Source: JAWODU01 sp046483125
GTDB taxonomy: Bacteria > Verrucomicrobiota > Kiritimatiellia > UBA8416 > JAWODU01
Assembly: GCA_046483125.1 (NCBI GenBank)
Contig: JAWODU010000073.1
Span: forward strand, 1-39,381
Direction of reading: 5' to 3'
Length of the DNA stretch: 39,381 nt
The notes below the pieces were generated by a model. It ran no database searches, was not told the origin of the DNA, and saw only the letters and a list, made by a program, of their open reading frames with translations. The stretch's first letter is position 1, and the number at the start of each line of letters is the position of its first letter. Below are positions 6,528 to 16,223 of the stretch, one piece after another. The position numbers were made by a program, and so were the translations under genes.

Positions 6528-7681
6528 GTTCACGTGTATCCGCCGTTTCACCGTCGGTCACTCTCGGCATAGGCGCCATGGCCCGGCAAATGGCCGCTTC
6601 CGGCAGAAAAGTGTACAGTTTCGCCGCGGGAGAACCCGACTTCGACACTCCCGAACATATTAAATTGGCCGCTTGCGACGCACTGCATTCGGGTCAGACA
6701 AAATACTCGCCCGTTCCCGGATCCGCCGAACTCCGCGGGGCCATAGCCGAAAAGCTCAGGCAGGAAAACGGGCTGGTTTACGACCCCGAACAGATCGTGG
6801 TAAGCGACGGCGCCAAGCACTCGCTCTTCAACATAATGTTCGCCCTGCTCGAGCCCGGTGACGAAGTAATAATTCCTTCGCCCTACTGGCTGAGTTACCC
6901 CGAAATGGTGAAGCTGGCAGGGGGCAGGCCGGTAATACTGCAGTGCTCTGAAGAAGACGGCTTCAAGATGGCCCCCGAACAGCTCAAAGAGGCAATTACC
7001 GCCCGCACCAGAGCCGTTGTTATAAACAGCCCGTCCAATCCCACGGGCCTGGTGTACAGCCCGGAGGAGTTAAGGGCCCTTGCCCGGACTGCCGTGGATA
7101 AAAGTGTGTACGTCATATCGGACGAAATATATGAAAAAATAATATATGAAGGCGCCGTTCACGCCAGTATCGGCAATTTTTCAGAAGAAATCTACGAACG
7201 GACGATTACGGTCAACGGTTTCAGCAAGTCTTTTTCAATGACCGGCTGGCGGCTCGGTTATATTGCGGCGGCGGCGGAAATCGCCCGCGCCGTTACCGCC
7301 ATGCAGAGTCACAGTACTTCGGGCGCCAATACATTCGCCCAGGCGGGGGCCGTGGCGGCCCTGCGCTCCTCGCAGGAGTGCGTTGGTGAGATGGTAAAAT
7401 CCTTCGATGAACGCCGCTGTCTCATGCACCGGAGACTGGAATCAATTGAAAAACTGAGTTGCGTGCTTCCCGCGGGGGCCTTCTACATGTTCGTGAATAT
7501 TTCCCGCACCGGGATGCGCTCCGTTGAATTTTCGGAAAAACTGCTGGAGCAGGCGGCCGTCGCGGCAGTCCCCGGCGTCGCTTTCGGACGCGACGATCAT
7601 GTCCGGCTCTCTTACGCCTGCGGCAAGGAAGTAATCTCCGCCGGCATGGACGCAATTGAAACCTTTCTGCGCGGACTTTGA
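6506..7681 (+). CDS. pyridoxal-phosphate aminotransferase, aspartate aminotransferase-like (class I)
   Basis: The 391-residue protein has the fold type I aminotransferase pattern of the AspC Ib group: AGEPDFDTPEHI (41-52), NSPSNPTG (174-181), SDEIYE (205-210) with the pyridine-binding Asp206, and NGFSKSFSMTGWRLGY with the PLP Schiff-base Lys241. The likely reaction is transfer of an amino group between aspartate or another amino acid and 2-oxoglutarate; the exact substrate cannot be read from sequence. ATG 6506 lies inside the end of the NDK-like gene with ACAGGG just upstream, so the two are likely translationally coupled. A second, distinct aminotransferase occurs at 31144-32328. Confidence 0.88.
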   Translation: MAVRKSISSRVSAVSPSVTLGIGAMARQMAASGRKVYSFAAGEPDFDTPEHIKLAACDALHSGQTKYSPVPGSAELRGAIAEKLRQENGLVYDPEQIVVSDGAKHSLFNIMFALLEPGDEVIIPSPYWLSYPEMVKLAGGRPVILQCSEEDGFKMAPEQLKEAITARTRAVVINSPSNPTGLVYSPEELRALARTAVDKSVYVISDEIYEKIIYEGAVHASIGNFSEEIYERTITVNGFSKSFSMTGWRLGYIAAAAEIARAVTAMQSHSTSGANTFAQAGAVAALRSSQECVGEMVKSFDERRCLMHRRLESIEKLSCVLPAGAFYMFVNISRTGMRSVEFSEKLLEQAAVAAVPGVAFGRDDHVRLSYACGKEVISAGMDAIETFLRGL

Positions 7682-7766
7682 AACTTACAGCCGAAAACAG
7701 CATGGATAAAAACAAGAAGGCATGGGGAGAATTTAAACCCTCCTCTGAAAGGAAGGATGCACCAAT

Positions 7767-9335
7767 ATGGCAATTAAAGCGGCAATTATAGGCGCGGGCA
7801 GTCTCACGTTTTCCCGTCTTCTCATCAGGGACATACTCACGGTGCCCGAACTTCAGGATACCGTTTTCGGACTCACCGACATCAACCGGCGAAACCTCGA
7901 TATGATCACCAGCCTGGCGCAGAAAGACATCGACCACGCCGGGGTCAAGGCTTCGCTGATATCATCGACAGACAGGCGGGAGGTCCTGCGGGACGCCGAC
8001 TACGTCATAAACGCCAGCCGCGTCGGAGGTCTTGAAGCTTTCCGCACGGATGTGGAAATCCCGCTGAAATACGGAGTGGACCAGTGCGTCGGCGACACGC
8101 TCTGCATGGGCGGAATCATGTACGGCCAGCGCAATATTCCCGCCATAATGGACTTCTGCCGGGACATAATAGAAGTATCGCGGCCCGGCGCTCTGTTTCT
8201 TAACTACGCGAATCCGAACGCCATAAATACCTGGGCCGCGAACGCTTACGGCGGTGTTCCGACGATCGGCCTCTGCCACGGCGTCGAAGGAGGGCACGCG
8301 CAGATAGCCCAGGTCATAGAACTCCTTGTTAACAAGGGCCGCCGCAAGGGTTCCAGCCGCTACAAGCCCGTCCGTAAGGAAGACGTTGACATCATCTGCG
8401 CGGGCATCAACCACCAGACATGGTACATCCAGGTCCTTTACGAGGGCGAGGACTGGTGCGACCGTCTCCTGGAAGGTTTTGAAAAACATCCCGTCTATTC
8501 AAAAACGGAAAAAGTCCGTATCGACATGCTCAGACGCTTCGGCTACTACACCACCGAATCCAACGGCCATGTCTCCGAATACGTGCCCTGGTACCGCAAA
8601 CGTCCCCGCGAGATCCGTAAATGGATCGAAATGTCATCGTGGATCCACGGGGAAACGGCCGGGTACCTGCGGGTCTGCACGGAGAGCAGAGACTGGTTCA
8701 AAACGGATTACCCGAAATGGCTCAAGGAAACACCCAAGCCGCTGACTCCCGAAAACCGCTCGCATGAACACGGCAGTTACATTATCGAGGCGCTCGAAAC
8801 CGGCCGCGTCTATCGCGGACATTTCAATGTGCCCAACGAGGGTTGTATCTCCAATCTGGACTATGACGCCATTGTGGAAGTTCCCGGCTACGTTGACGCC
8901 AACGGCGTCAACATTCCCAGTGTCGGCGACCTCCCCCTCGGCTGTGCCGCCGTATGCAGTGCGAGCATAAACGTTCAGCGCCTCGCCGTTGAAGCGGGAA
9001 TGGAAGGAAACGTCGAGATGCTGAAACAGGCGGCCATGATGGATCCCCTTACCGGCGCGGTCTGCAACCCGGCTGAAATCAGCCAAATGACCGATGAAAT
9101 GCTTATAGCCCAGGCCAGGTTTCTGCCGCAGTACAAACGGGCAATGCCGGGAATAAGGAAACGCTTCAAAGCCGAAAAGAAGCTGGGCACCAAATCGACC
9201 CGGGGCGCCGCTCGAAAACCCGTCAGCAAGGGAGCCAAAGCCCGGGGTTCGGGCTCGGCGGGCAGAATCGCCTCGGGGTTCGAATCGGTGGACCGTTCAA
9301 AGCCGGCCCGTAAACGGGCCGGCAGAAAACGGTAA
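7767..9335 (+). CDS. family 4 glycoside hydrolase (alpha-glucosidase/alpha-galactosidase type) with basic tail
   Basis: The 522-residue protein is a GH4 enzyme, a family that uses NAD+ and a divalent metal to cleave glycosides by an oxidation-elimination route. The N-terminal Rossmann motif GAGSLTFSRLL (9-19) binds NAD. NYANPNAIN (146-154), CHGVEGG (170-176, Cys and His as metal ligands) and GINHQTWY (213-220) are the standard active-site motifs. The specific sugar and anomer cannot be fixed. The last 50 or so residues (from about 470) are a lysine/arginine/alanine-rich, low-complexity tail that resembles histone-H1-like tails and is not part of GH4. The gene starts 85 bases after the aminotransferase, with GGAAGG about ten bases before the ATG. 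Confidence 0.88.
   Translation: MAIKAAIIGAGSLTFSRLLIRDILTVPELQDTVFGLTDINRRNLDMITSLAQKDIDHAGVKASLISSTDRREVLRDADYVINASRVGGLEAFRTDVEIPLKYGVDQCVGDTLCMGGIMYGQRNIPAIMDFCRDIIEVSRPGALFLNYANPNAINTWAANAYGGVPTIGLCHGVEGGHAQIAQVIELLVNKGRRKGSSRYKPVRKEDVDIICAGINHQTWYIQVLYEGEDWCDRLLEGFEKHPVYSKTEKVRIDMLRRFGYYTTESNGHVSEYVPWYRKRPREIRKWIEMSSWIHGETAGYLRVCTESRDWFKTDYPKWLKETPKPLTPENRSHEHGSYIIEALETGRVYRGHFNVPNEGCISNLDYDAIVEVPGYVDANGVNIPSVGDLPLGCAAVCSASINVQRLAVEAGMEGNVEMLKQAAMMDPLTGAVCNPAEISQMTDEMLIAQARFLPQYKRAMPGIRKRFKAEKKLGTKSTRGAARKPVSKGAKARGSGSAGRIASGFESVDRSKPARKRAGRKR
9302..9323. terminator. candidate bidirectional terminator hairpin
   Basis: GCCGGCCCG (9302-9310) and CGGGCCGGC (9315-9323) form a perfect 9-bp stem with a TAAA loop. 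It lies within the last codons of the GH4 gene, between two convergent genes. On the minus strand the stem is followed by TTT only, and on the plus strand by AGAAAACGG, so termination is plausible but the U-tract is poor. Confidence 0.35.
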
Positions 9336-9355
9336 GAAACGGGAAAACTTTTCCG

Positions 9356-9949
9356 CTATTTCTTTACCGGGCCCAGCGGCAGTACCTGCCTGCCGTATAC
9401 CTCGTTCAGGACCTCGGCCATGGCCGTGTAAATGGCGGACAATCCGCAGAATATGCCTTCGTAACCGGTGAACGTTTTCAAAGCGGCATTCCCGGTAATG
9501 TCTCCGGCGGCAAGCAGAAAGAACAGAAGAGCCAGCGTTCCGAAAACAACCTGCAGGGCCCTGTTGAGCTTTAAAGTAGCAATAAACATGTAGGTCGTAA
9601 ACAAGCCCCACATGATAAGGTACGCCGCCATGGCCCCGGTTTCGGGCGCCGCGCCAAGGCCTTTGCCCGGCATAAGCAGAAGCGCCACCAGCGACAGCCA
9701 GAAAAGGCCGTAGGAAGTAAAGGCCGTTGTCCCGAAGGTGTTGCCCTTCTTCCACTCCATGATGCCCGCGATCACCTGCGCCAGGCCGCCGTAACATATA
9801 CCCATAGCCAGTACCATCGAGCCGAGTTCATAGAAGCCGGCATTGTGAAGGTTCAGAAGAACCGTGGTCATGCCGAACCCCATTAATCCCAAAGGCGCGG
9901 GATTGGATGTCATGTCCCTGAGTTCACGAATCGCTGATTGCCCGTCCAT
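9356..9949 (-). CDS. satP: acetate/succinate transporter, GPR1/FUN34/YaaH family
   Basis: The 197-residue protein has six predicted hydrophobic segments and the family hallmark NPAPLGL (16-22) before the first helix. Members import acetate, and in E. coli also succinate, with protons. The ATG at 9949 has a strong AAGGAGG site. It lies 47 bases downstream of acs on the same strand, so an acs-satP operon for acetate uptake and activation is likely. The C-terminal residues GRQVLPLGPVKK are hydrophilic, as usual. Confidence 0.9.
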   Translation of the reverse strand: MDGQSAIRELRDMTSNPAPLGLMGFGMTTVLLNLHNAGFYELGSMVLAMGICYGGLAQVIAGIMEWKKGNTFGTTAFTSYGLFWLSLVALLLMPGKGLGAAPETGAMAAYLIMWGLFTTYMFIATLKLNRALQVVFGTLALLFFLLAAGDITGNAALKTFTGYEGIFCGLSAIYTAMAEVLNEVYGRQVLPLGPVKK

Positions 9950-9996
9950 TTCTTTTCCTCCTTGCTGTAACTCGGTTTTTTCCGCCGCCGCATCTT

Positions 9997-11988
9997 TTAC
10001 AGATGAGCAGCATCCTCAATAAGCTTTTGAACCACCGACGGATCCGCGAGGGTCGTCGTGTCGCCGATCTTGTCCGTTTCCCCTTCGGCGATCTTTCTCA
10101 GAATACGCCGCATGATCTTGCCCGAACGCGTCTTCGGAAGAGCCGGCGCGAACTGCAGTTTGTCCGGCATCGCGATAGGCCCGATTTCCGAACGCACGTG
10201 CTTTATCAGTTCCTTGCGAAGATCGTCACTCCCCTCGACTCCTTCCACGAGTGTGACATAGGCGTAAAGGCCCTGTCCCTTTACTTCGTGAGGCATCGGA
10301 GCAACGGCGGCCTCCGCCACCTTGCTGTGACTTACCAGGGCGCTTTCCACTTCCGCCGTGCCTATCCTGTGGCCGGAAACGTTCACCACGTCGTCGATCC
10401 TGCCCATCAGCCAGTAATCTTCGTCCCCGTCCACCCTGCAGCCGTCCCCGGTGAAATACAGGTCATTGTACATTGTGAAGTAGGTATCGATGAACCTCTC
10501 GTGATCGCCCCACATGGTCCGCATCATACCGGGCCACGGTTTCCGGATGCACAGTTTCCCGCCTTCGTTCAGCTTGCATTTACTGCCGTCGTCCCGCAGT
10601 ACCACCGGCTCCACGCCGAAAAACGGCCTGTTGGCACTGCCCGGTTTCAGGGTGTGTACTCCGGGAATAGGCGTAATCAGAACGCCGCCAGTCTCCGTCT
10701 GCCACCAGGTATCCACGATGGGGCACCGTTTCCTGCCGATCTTCTCGTAATACCACATCCACGCTTCGGGATTTATCGGTTCTCCCACCGTCCCTAGTAT
10801 CTTGAGCGACCCGAGATCGTACTTGCCGGGCCATTCGTCTCCCTGGCGGATGAGCGCCCTTATCGCTGTGGGCGCCGTGTAGAACTGCGTAATCTTGAAC
10901 TTGTCGATCATCTGCCAGTACCTGCCCGCGTCCGGGTACATCGGGGTGCTCTCGAACATTACGCTGGTGGCCCCGTTGGCGAGCGGGCCGTAAACTATGT
11001 AGCTGTGGCCCGTTACCCAGCCGATGTCCGCGGCACAGCAGTACACGTCATCCTCGTGCAGGTCGAAAATGTACTTGTGCGTCAGACTCACGTGCAGAAG
11101 ATATCCAGCGGTGGTGTGTACAACGCCCTTGGGCTTTCCGGTGGAACCGGAAGTGTAAAGAATGAACAGCGGGTCCTCCGCGTTCATGTGTTCGCACTCG
11201 CATTCCGGCGAAGCCTTGCCCATCAGGTCGTCATACCGCAGATCCCGTCCCTCCGACATCGGGCATTCCTCATCGGTGCGGCTTACCACGATGACCTTTT
11301 CTATGGAGGGCGTCTGCTCCAGCGCTTCATCCGATATCTTCTTCAGCGGTATCGATTTTCCGGCTCTTCTGGAAACGTTGGCCGTGATCAATACCTTGGC
11401 CTGTGAGTCGTTAATCCGGTCGCGAAGGGAATCGGCGCTGAATCCTCCGAAAACAATGGAGTGAATGGCGCCGATGCGGGCGCAACCCATCATGACGACC
11501 GGAAGTTCGGGAATCATGCCCTGGTATATGCATACCCTGTCGCCCTTCCTGACTCCGAGATCCTTGAGCACGTTGGCAAACCTGGAAACTTCCGTGTGAA
11601 GCTCCCTGTACGTCAGTTTCCTGTCCTTGTCAATCTCGTCGCCCTGCCAGATCAGCGCAGTTTTGTTTTCCCTTTCCGTTCCCATGTGCCTGTCAAGGCA
11701 GTTATGGACTACGTTCAGTTCGCCGTCTTCAAACCAGGTGTGCTTGATAGTGCGTTTTTCTGTGCTCCAATCGTACTTGCGGGCTACAGTCGGCTCTTTA
11801 AACCAGTCGAGTGTCTTTGCCTGTTCAAGCCAGAAACGGTCCGGATCATTTACCGAATCCTCGTACATGCGGTTGTATTCTTCGGCGTTTACCAGAGATC
11901 TGGACTTTACTTCCTCGGCAGGAGGAAACGTCCTGGTTTCTTTCATTAAAGCGTCCGTGGAAACTGATTGTTTGTTCTCGTCGGCCAT
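9997..11988 (-). CDS. acs: acetyl-CoA synthetase (AMP-forming)
   Basis: The 663-residue enzyme activates acetate with ATP and CoA through acetyl-AMP. Its length and features are those of Acs: the adenylation motif YTSGSTGKPKGVVHT, the substrate-pocket segment DTWWQTETGG, and the C-terminal PKTRSGKIMRR with catalytic Lys624. This PKxRSGK motif is the classic target of reversible acetylation by Pat-type GNAT enzymes, and a GNAT domain is encoded in this locus at 14322-16208. ATG 11988 is chosen because AAGGAAG lies about eight bases upstream; an in-frame TTG at 12006 would put the initiator before this site. It shares a 243-bp divergent control region with the ADP-forming synthetase. Confidence 0.97.
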   Translation of the reverse strand: MADENKQSVSTDALMKETRTFPPAEEVKSRSLVNAEEYNRMYEDSVNDPDRFWLEQAKTLDWFKEPTVARKYDWSTEKRTIKHTWFEDGELNVVHNCLDRHMGTERENKTALIWQGDEIDKDRKLTYRELHTEVSRFANVLKDLGVRKGDRVCIYQGMIPELPVVMMGCARIGAIHSIVFGGFSADSLRDRINDSQAKVLITANVSRRAGKSIPLKKISDEALEQTPSIEKVIVVSRTDEECPMSEGRDLRYDDLMGKASPECECEHMNAEDPLFILYTSGSTGKPKGVVHTTAGYLLHVSLTHKYIFDLHEDDVYCCAADIGWVTGHSYIVYGPLANGATSVMFESTPMYPDAGRYWQMIDKFKITQFYTAPTAIRALIRQGDEWPGKYDLGSLKILGTVGEPINPEAWMWYYEKIGRKRCPIVDTWWQTETGGVLITPIPGVHTLKPGSANRPFFGVEPVVLRDDGSKCKLNEGGKLCIRKPWPGMMRTMWGDHERFIDTYFTMYNDLYFTGDGCRVDGDEDYWLMGRIDDVVNVSGHRIGTAEVESALVSHSKVAEAAVAPMPHEVKGQGLYAYVTLVEGVEGSDDLRKELIKHVRSEIGPIAMPDKLQFAPALPKTRSGKIMRRILRKIAEGETDKIGDTTTLADPSVVQKLIEDAAHL

Positions 11989-12231
11989 GTTTTCACTTCC
12001 TTTCAACCTGGTTTAACGACTCCAATGCAAAAAGAGAACGGTTTCACATTAAGCGTTCTTTTCAAAATTACAAACAAAAAAACAAAAAATGTCTGTGCAG
12101 GGGACACGCGCGAACACATAGCCCGCCCCCACGGCAAAACGAGCCGGCTGCACCGAATTCTCTTTACTATGCAACCTGGCGGTCGTAATCATAACAAGTG
12201 GTTTTAACCGGCAGATGGTTTACGATTTACA

Positions 12232-14325
12232 ATGCTTGAGTCTCTTTTTACACCTGAATCCGTGGCCGTAATAGGCGCCTCGCGCTCCGAAGGCAAAGTC
12301 GGCCATGAAATAACGGCCAACCTGAAAAAAGGCGGTTTCAAGGGAACCGTTATACCGGTCAACCCTTCGGCAACGGAAATACTCGGCTTTAAATGTTACC
12401 CCGATTTGCGCTCTGCCGGCGTCAAACCGGACCTGGCCGTTGTCTGCCTGCCCGCTCCCGCCGTGAAGAAAGCGGTTTCCGAAGCGTGCGAGGCGGGAGC
12501 AGGCGCCGTTATCGTCATCAGCGCCGGTTTCAAGGAAACGGGCGCCGAGGGCGAAAAAATGGAAAAAGAGCTGGCTGAAATATGCTCTTCGGCAAACGTA
12601 CCCCTGCTGGGCCCGAATTGCCTGGGAACAATCAACTCCCATCACAGCCTGAACGCGTCTTTCGCCCACCAGATGCCGAAAGCGGGAAACGTATCGGTTC
12701 TGTCTCAATCGGGAGCGATCTGCGCGGCAATACTCGACTGGATCGTGGATCGCGGCCTGGGAGTGGCCAAACTCGCCAGTCTGGGAAACAAGGCCGACAT
12801 CTCTGAAAATGATCTTATCTCCGCGCTGGCCGAGGATCCGGAAACGAGGGTAATGGTCGGATACCTGGAAAGTATAGTTTCCGGGGATGAGTTTATTAAG
12901 ACCGCGGAAGCGGCGGCGGCGAAAAAACCCATCGTGATTCTCAAAGCCGGCGTTACCGCCGCCGGCGTAAAGGCGGCTTCTTCCCACACCGGGAGCCTGG
13001 CCGGAGCCGATCTGGCTTATGGAGCCGCTTTCAGGCGTTCGGGTGTGATTCGCGCCGAATCCTTTGAAGCGTTGCTCGATTACGCCACGGCGTTTTCCAT
13101 GCAGCCCCTGCCCCGCGGCGACAGAGTTGCCATCATTACCAATGCCGGCGGACCCGGCATCATGGCCGCCGACACGGTTGAAAAACTGGATCTGCAGGTA
13201 TGCGAACTGGACCGGGCCTCCGCCACCGCGCTTAAAAGCAGACTTCCGGCGGCCGCAAGCGTGGCAAACCCCATAGATGTTCTCGGCGACGCGGATCCCG
13301 AGCGGTATGTCGCGGCCGTTAACGCCGCGCAGGATGATGACCATGTTGACGCGATAATCGTTATTCTGACACCGCAGGCAATGACACTGCCGGCGGAAAC
13401 AGCCCGGGCGATAGCCGAATGCTCGCGCGGAGAAAAACCCATCCTCGTATCCTTCATGGGCGGAAAGGACGTGACACCCGGCAGAGATCAGCTGGTAAAC
13501 GCGAACATACCCGATTACCCTTCGCCGGAAAGGGCCGTAGGGGCGCTGAAAGCCATGGTGGATTATTCACGGTGGCTCGAGCGCCCGCCCCGGATACTGG
13601 CCCGTTTCCGGGTCAACCGCCGCCGCGTGCGGCGGATAATCAAACGCCATACCAGGACCGGGCGCTTCCAGATCGGCGAAGCCCAGGCCAAGAACATGCT
13701 GAGGGCCTACGGCTTCAACGTGCCGTCCGGACAGATCGTTGGTACGGCAGAGGAAGCCGTGGAAGCCATAGGACGATTCGGTTACCCCTCAGCCATGAAG
13801 ATAGCTTCACCGGACATTCTTCACAAATCCGACATCGGGGGCGTAAAACTCAACCTTGAATCTCCCGAAGCAGTTCGTGACGCTTTTGACCTGATCATGC
13901 TCAGGACCTCCCAGGCAATGCCGCAGGCCGTCATAGAGGGTGTTTACGTGGAAAAAATGAACAAGCAGGGACGGGAAGTTATTCTGGGTATGTCGCGCGA
14001 TCCCCAGTTCGGTCCGATGCTTATGTTCGGGCTGGGCGGAATATTCGTAGAAGTTATGAAAGACGTCACTTTCCATATCGCCCCGATCACCGAAAACGAG
14101 GCGATGCGCATGCTTCAAAGCACCAAATCCTACGCGCTCCTCACCGGGGTCAGGGGCCAGGCAAGCGTGGACGTGCAGGCAATCGCCGCGGCGCTTCAGC
14201 GCATAAGCCAGCTCGTAACCGATTTTCCGGAAATAGAAGAAATGGACATAAATCCCTTTATTGTGGGTCACGCGGGCCAGGACTCAATCGCCGCGGACGC
14301 CAGAATCACGCTGTCGCACTCATGA
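12232..14325 (+). CDS. ADP-forming acyl-CoA synthetase (fused alpha and beta subunits)
   Basis: The 697-residue protein joins the parts of acetate-CoA ligase (ADP-forming). A CoA-binding Rossmann domain (about 1-130, AVIGASRSEGKVG) is followed by two succinyl-CoA-ligase-like domains, with SSHTGSLAGAD holding the phosphorylated His252. A C-terminal ATP-grasp domain (about 480-697, with KIASPDILHKSDIGGVKL and a Gly-rich segment near 570-580) completes it. The enzyme interconverts acyl-CoA + ADP + Pi and acid + ATP, giving substrate-level ATP or acyl-CoA. Pat-type regulators share this architecture with an added GNAT domain; none is present here, but the next gene supplies one. The start codon is immediately preceded by TTTACA without a clear ribosome site. 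It overlaps the next gene by ATGA. Confidence 0.9.
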   Translation: MLESLFTPESVAVIGASRSEGKVGHEITANLKKGGFKGTVIPVNPSATEILGFKCYPDLRSAGVKPDLAVVCLPAPAVKKAVSEACEAGAGAVIVISAGFKETGAEGEKMEKELAEICSSANVPLLGPNCLGTINSHHSLNASFAHQMPKAGNVSVLSQSGAICAAILDWIVDRGLGVAKLASLGNKADISENDLISALAEDPETRVMVGYLESIVSGDEFIKTAEAAAAKKPIVILKAGVTAAGVKAASSHTGSLAGADLAYGAAFRRSGVIRAESFEALLDYATAFSMQPLPRGDRVAIITNAGGPGIMAADTVEKLDLQVCELDRASATALKSRLPAAASVANPIDVLGDADPERYVAAVNAAQDDDHVDAIIVILTPQAMTLPAETARAIAECSRGEKPILVSFMGGKDVTPGRDQLVNANIPDYPSPERAVGALKAMVDYSRWLERPPRILARFRVNRRRVRRIIKRHTRTGRFQIGEAQAKNMLRAYGFNVPSGQIVGTAEEAVEAIGRFGYPSAMKIASPDILHKSDIGGVKLNLESPEAVRDAFDLIMLRTSQAMPQAVIEGVYVEKMNKQGREVILGMSRDPQFGPMLMFGLGGIFVEVMKDVTFHIAPITENEAMRMLQSTKSYALLTGVRGQASVDVQAIAAALQRISQLVTDFPEIEEMDINPFIVGHAGQDSIAADARITLSHS

Positions 14326-16208
14326 AAAACAACGCCGAGAAAACAAATCCATTCGATCCGGACTGGCGGGAAAAATACTCCGACTTGATTACTTCCGCCG
14401 AGGACGCCGTGGGACGGGTAAATGCCGGACAGCGCGTGTTTGTGGGCACCGGCTGTGCCCAGCCCGAAGATCTTGTAAACGCGCTGGTTGCCCGTTCGGG
14501 CGAATTAACCGATACCGAAATAGTTCACCTTCTTACCATCGGCAATGCACCATACGCCACAAAGGAACTCGCGGCCCATTTCAGGGTAAACAGCTTTTTC
14601 GTCGCGAGAAACACCAGGGGCATAATACAGGAGGGCGTCGGAGATTATACGCCCATTTTTCTCTCGGATATTCCCCGTCTTTTTTCATCGGGACAACTGC
14701 CGCTGGACGTGGCGCTCATTCAGGTTTCGCCTCCGGATGTAAAGGGCATGTGCAGTCTTGGAATATCCGTGGACATTGTCAAAAGCGCCGCGGAAAACGC
14801 CGCGCTGGTAATAGCGCAGGTGAACGAACAGATGCCCCGGACCGAGGGAGACAGTTTTCTTCACGTTTATGACTTCGACGCTCTGGTGCCCGTGGACTCC
14901 CCTCTCATCGAAGTCGAACTCCCGCAACCCGACGAGGACACGACAAAAATAGGCAAGTACATTGCCGCGCTCATAGAGGATTCTTCCACGGTGGAATTCG
15001 GCATAGGCAAGATACCCCAGTCCGTTGTGCCGTTTTTGAAAGGCAAAAAAGACCTGGGTATCCATACCGAAATGTTCACCGACGCGATAATAGACATGAT
15101 TGAAAGCGGTGCCGTGACCGGAATGAGAAAGAGCGTGGATCACGGCAAAGTTGTCGCGAGTTTCTGCATGGGAACGAGGAAACTCTATGATTACATACAC
15201 AACAACGACAATTTCGCCTTCTACCCCACCGAATACGTCAATGATCCGAGATTGATAGCCCGGCAGAACAAACAGGTATCTATTAACGTTGCCCTGGAAA
15301 TAGATCTTACCGGACAGGTCTGCGCCGACTCCATAGGAAGCAGTTTCTATTCCGGAATCGGCGGGCAGGTTGATTTCAACCGCGGCGCCGCCATGTCCGG
15401 GGGAGGAAAAGCCGTAATCGCGCTTCCTTCAACGGCAAAAGGCGGGACCGTTTCCAGAATAAAAACAAAACTCAGCCCGGGCGCCGGAGTCGTAACCACG
15501 AGGGGAGACGTGCACTACGTGGTAACCGAATACGGCGTGGCATATTTGCACGGCAAAAGCGTTCAGGAACGCGCCATTGCCCTGATCTCCATCGCGCACC
15601 CCGACTTCCGTGAAGAGCTTCTTCAAGGCGCAATTGAAACGAAGTATCTCAGGCCCGAACTTGCCGATATGGAAAAACGCATTAGCGCCGTTCCGCCCGA
15701 GTTCAGGGCCACCATGGTACTGCAGGACGGCACGCAGGCGGGTTTCAGACCGGTGCACCCCACCGACGAACCGCAATTCAAGGATATGTTCTACGCCCTT
15801 TCCAGGGAAACCATATATTACCGCTTCATGTCGCGCCGCAAATACGTTCCCCGGAAGGAAATCCGGGATTTCGTGTTCGTGGATTACCGAACCGACGTGG
15901 CCATTGTCGGCACGCTTCCCGAAGCCCACGGCGAAGACATAATAGCCATAGGAAGATATTACCTGGACAGCGAGACCAACCTGGCGGAAATCGCCTTCGT
16001 AGTGAGGGATGATTATCAGGGCCGCGGGATAGGCACTTTTCTGCTGAATCACCTGGCGACCATTGCGAAAAGAAACGGAATAAGGGGGTTCACCGCGGAA
16101 GTCCTGCGCGATAACCGGCGCATGCAGGCCGTTTTCAACAGGAGCAACTTCAAGGTCACCAGCAAGCTCGCAACGGACGTTATCAGTTACCTGATAGAAT
16201 TCGCCTGA
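14322..16208 (+). CDS. acetyl-CoA hydrolase/CoA-transferase fused to a GNAT acetyltransferase
   Basis: Residues 1 to about 455 form an acetyl-CoA hydrolase/4-hydroxybutyrate CoA-transferase domain pair, with family landmarks GIGKIPQ, SSFYSGIGGQVDFNRGA and VVTEYGVAYLHGKS. These enzymes move CoA between acetyl-CoA and another acid through a glutamyl-CoA intermediate. Residues about 465-628 are a GNAT domain with the acetyl-CoA-binding loop YQGRGIGTFLL (565-575). The fusion is a known family arrangement, though the target of its GNAT part is not established. The 4-base overlap (ATGA) with the ADP-forming synthetase indicates a tight operon. A natural hypothesis is that the GNAT domain acetylates Acs encoded in the same locus, or the neighbouring synthetase. 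Confidence 0.88.
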   Translation: MKNNAEKTNPFDPDWREKYSDLITSAEDAVGRVNAGQRVFVGTGCAQPEDLVNALVARSGELTDTEIVHLLTIGNAPYATKELAAHFRVNSFFVARNTRGIIQEGVGDYTPIFLSDIPRLFSSGQLPLDVALIQVSPPDVKGMCSLGISVDIVKSAAENAALVIAQVNEQMPRTEGDSFLHVYDFDALVPVDSPLIEVELPQPDEDTTKIGKYIAALIEDSSTVEFGIGKIPQSVVPFLKGKKDLGIHTEMFTDAIIDMIESGAVTGMRKSVDHGKVVASFCMGTRKLYDYIHNNDNFAFYPTEYVNDPRLIARQNKQVSINVALEIDLTGQVCADSIGSSFYSGIGGQVDFNRGAAMSGGGKAVIALPSTAKGGTVSRIKTKLSPGAGVVTTRGDVHYVVTEYGVAYLHGKSVQERAIALISIAHPDFREELLQGAIETKYLRPELADMEKRISAVPPEFRATMVLQDGTQAGFRPVHPTDEPQFKDMFYALSRETIYYRFMSRRKYVPRKEIRDFVFVDYRTDVAIVGTLPEAHGEDIIAIGRYYLDSETNLAEIAFVVRDDYQGRGIGTFLLNHLATIAKRNGIRGFTAEVLRDNRRMQAVFNRSNFKVTSKLATDVISYLIEFA

Positions 16209-16223
16209 AACACGGTCTGTCTG

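Noticed and set aside
12220..13344. 374-codon open frame opposite the ADP-forming synthetase
   Set aside because: Shadow frame with low-complexity Gly/Arg/Phe composition; the plus-strand protein has all catalytic motifs.
16209..16223. Terminator between the convergent CoA-transferase and gspD genes
   Set aside because: Only 15 bases separate the stops and no stem with a U-tract is visible.
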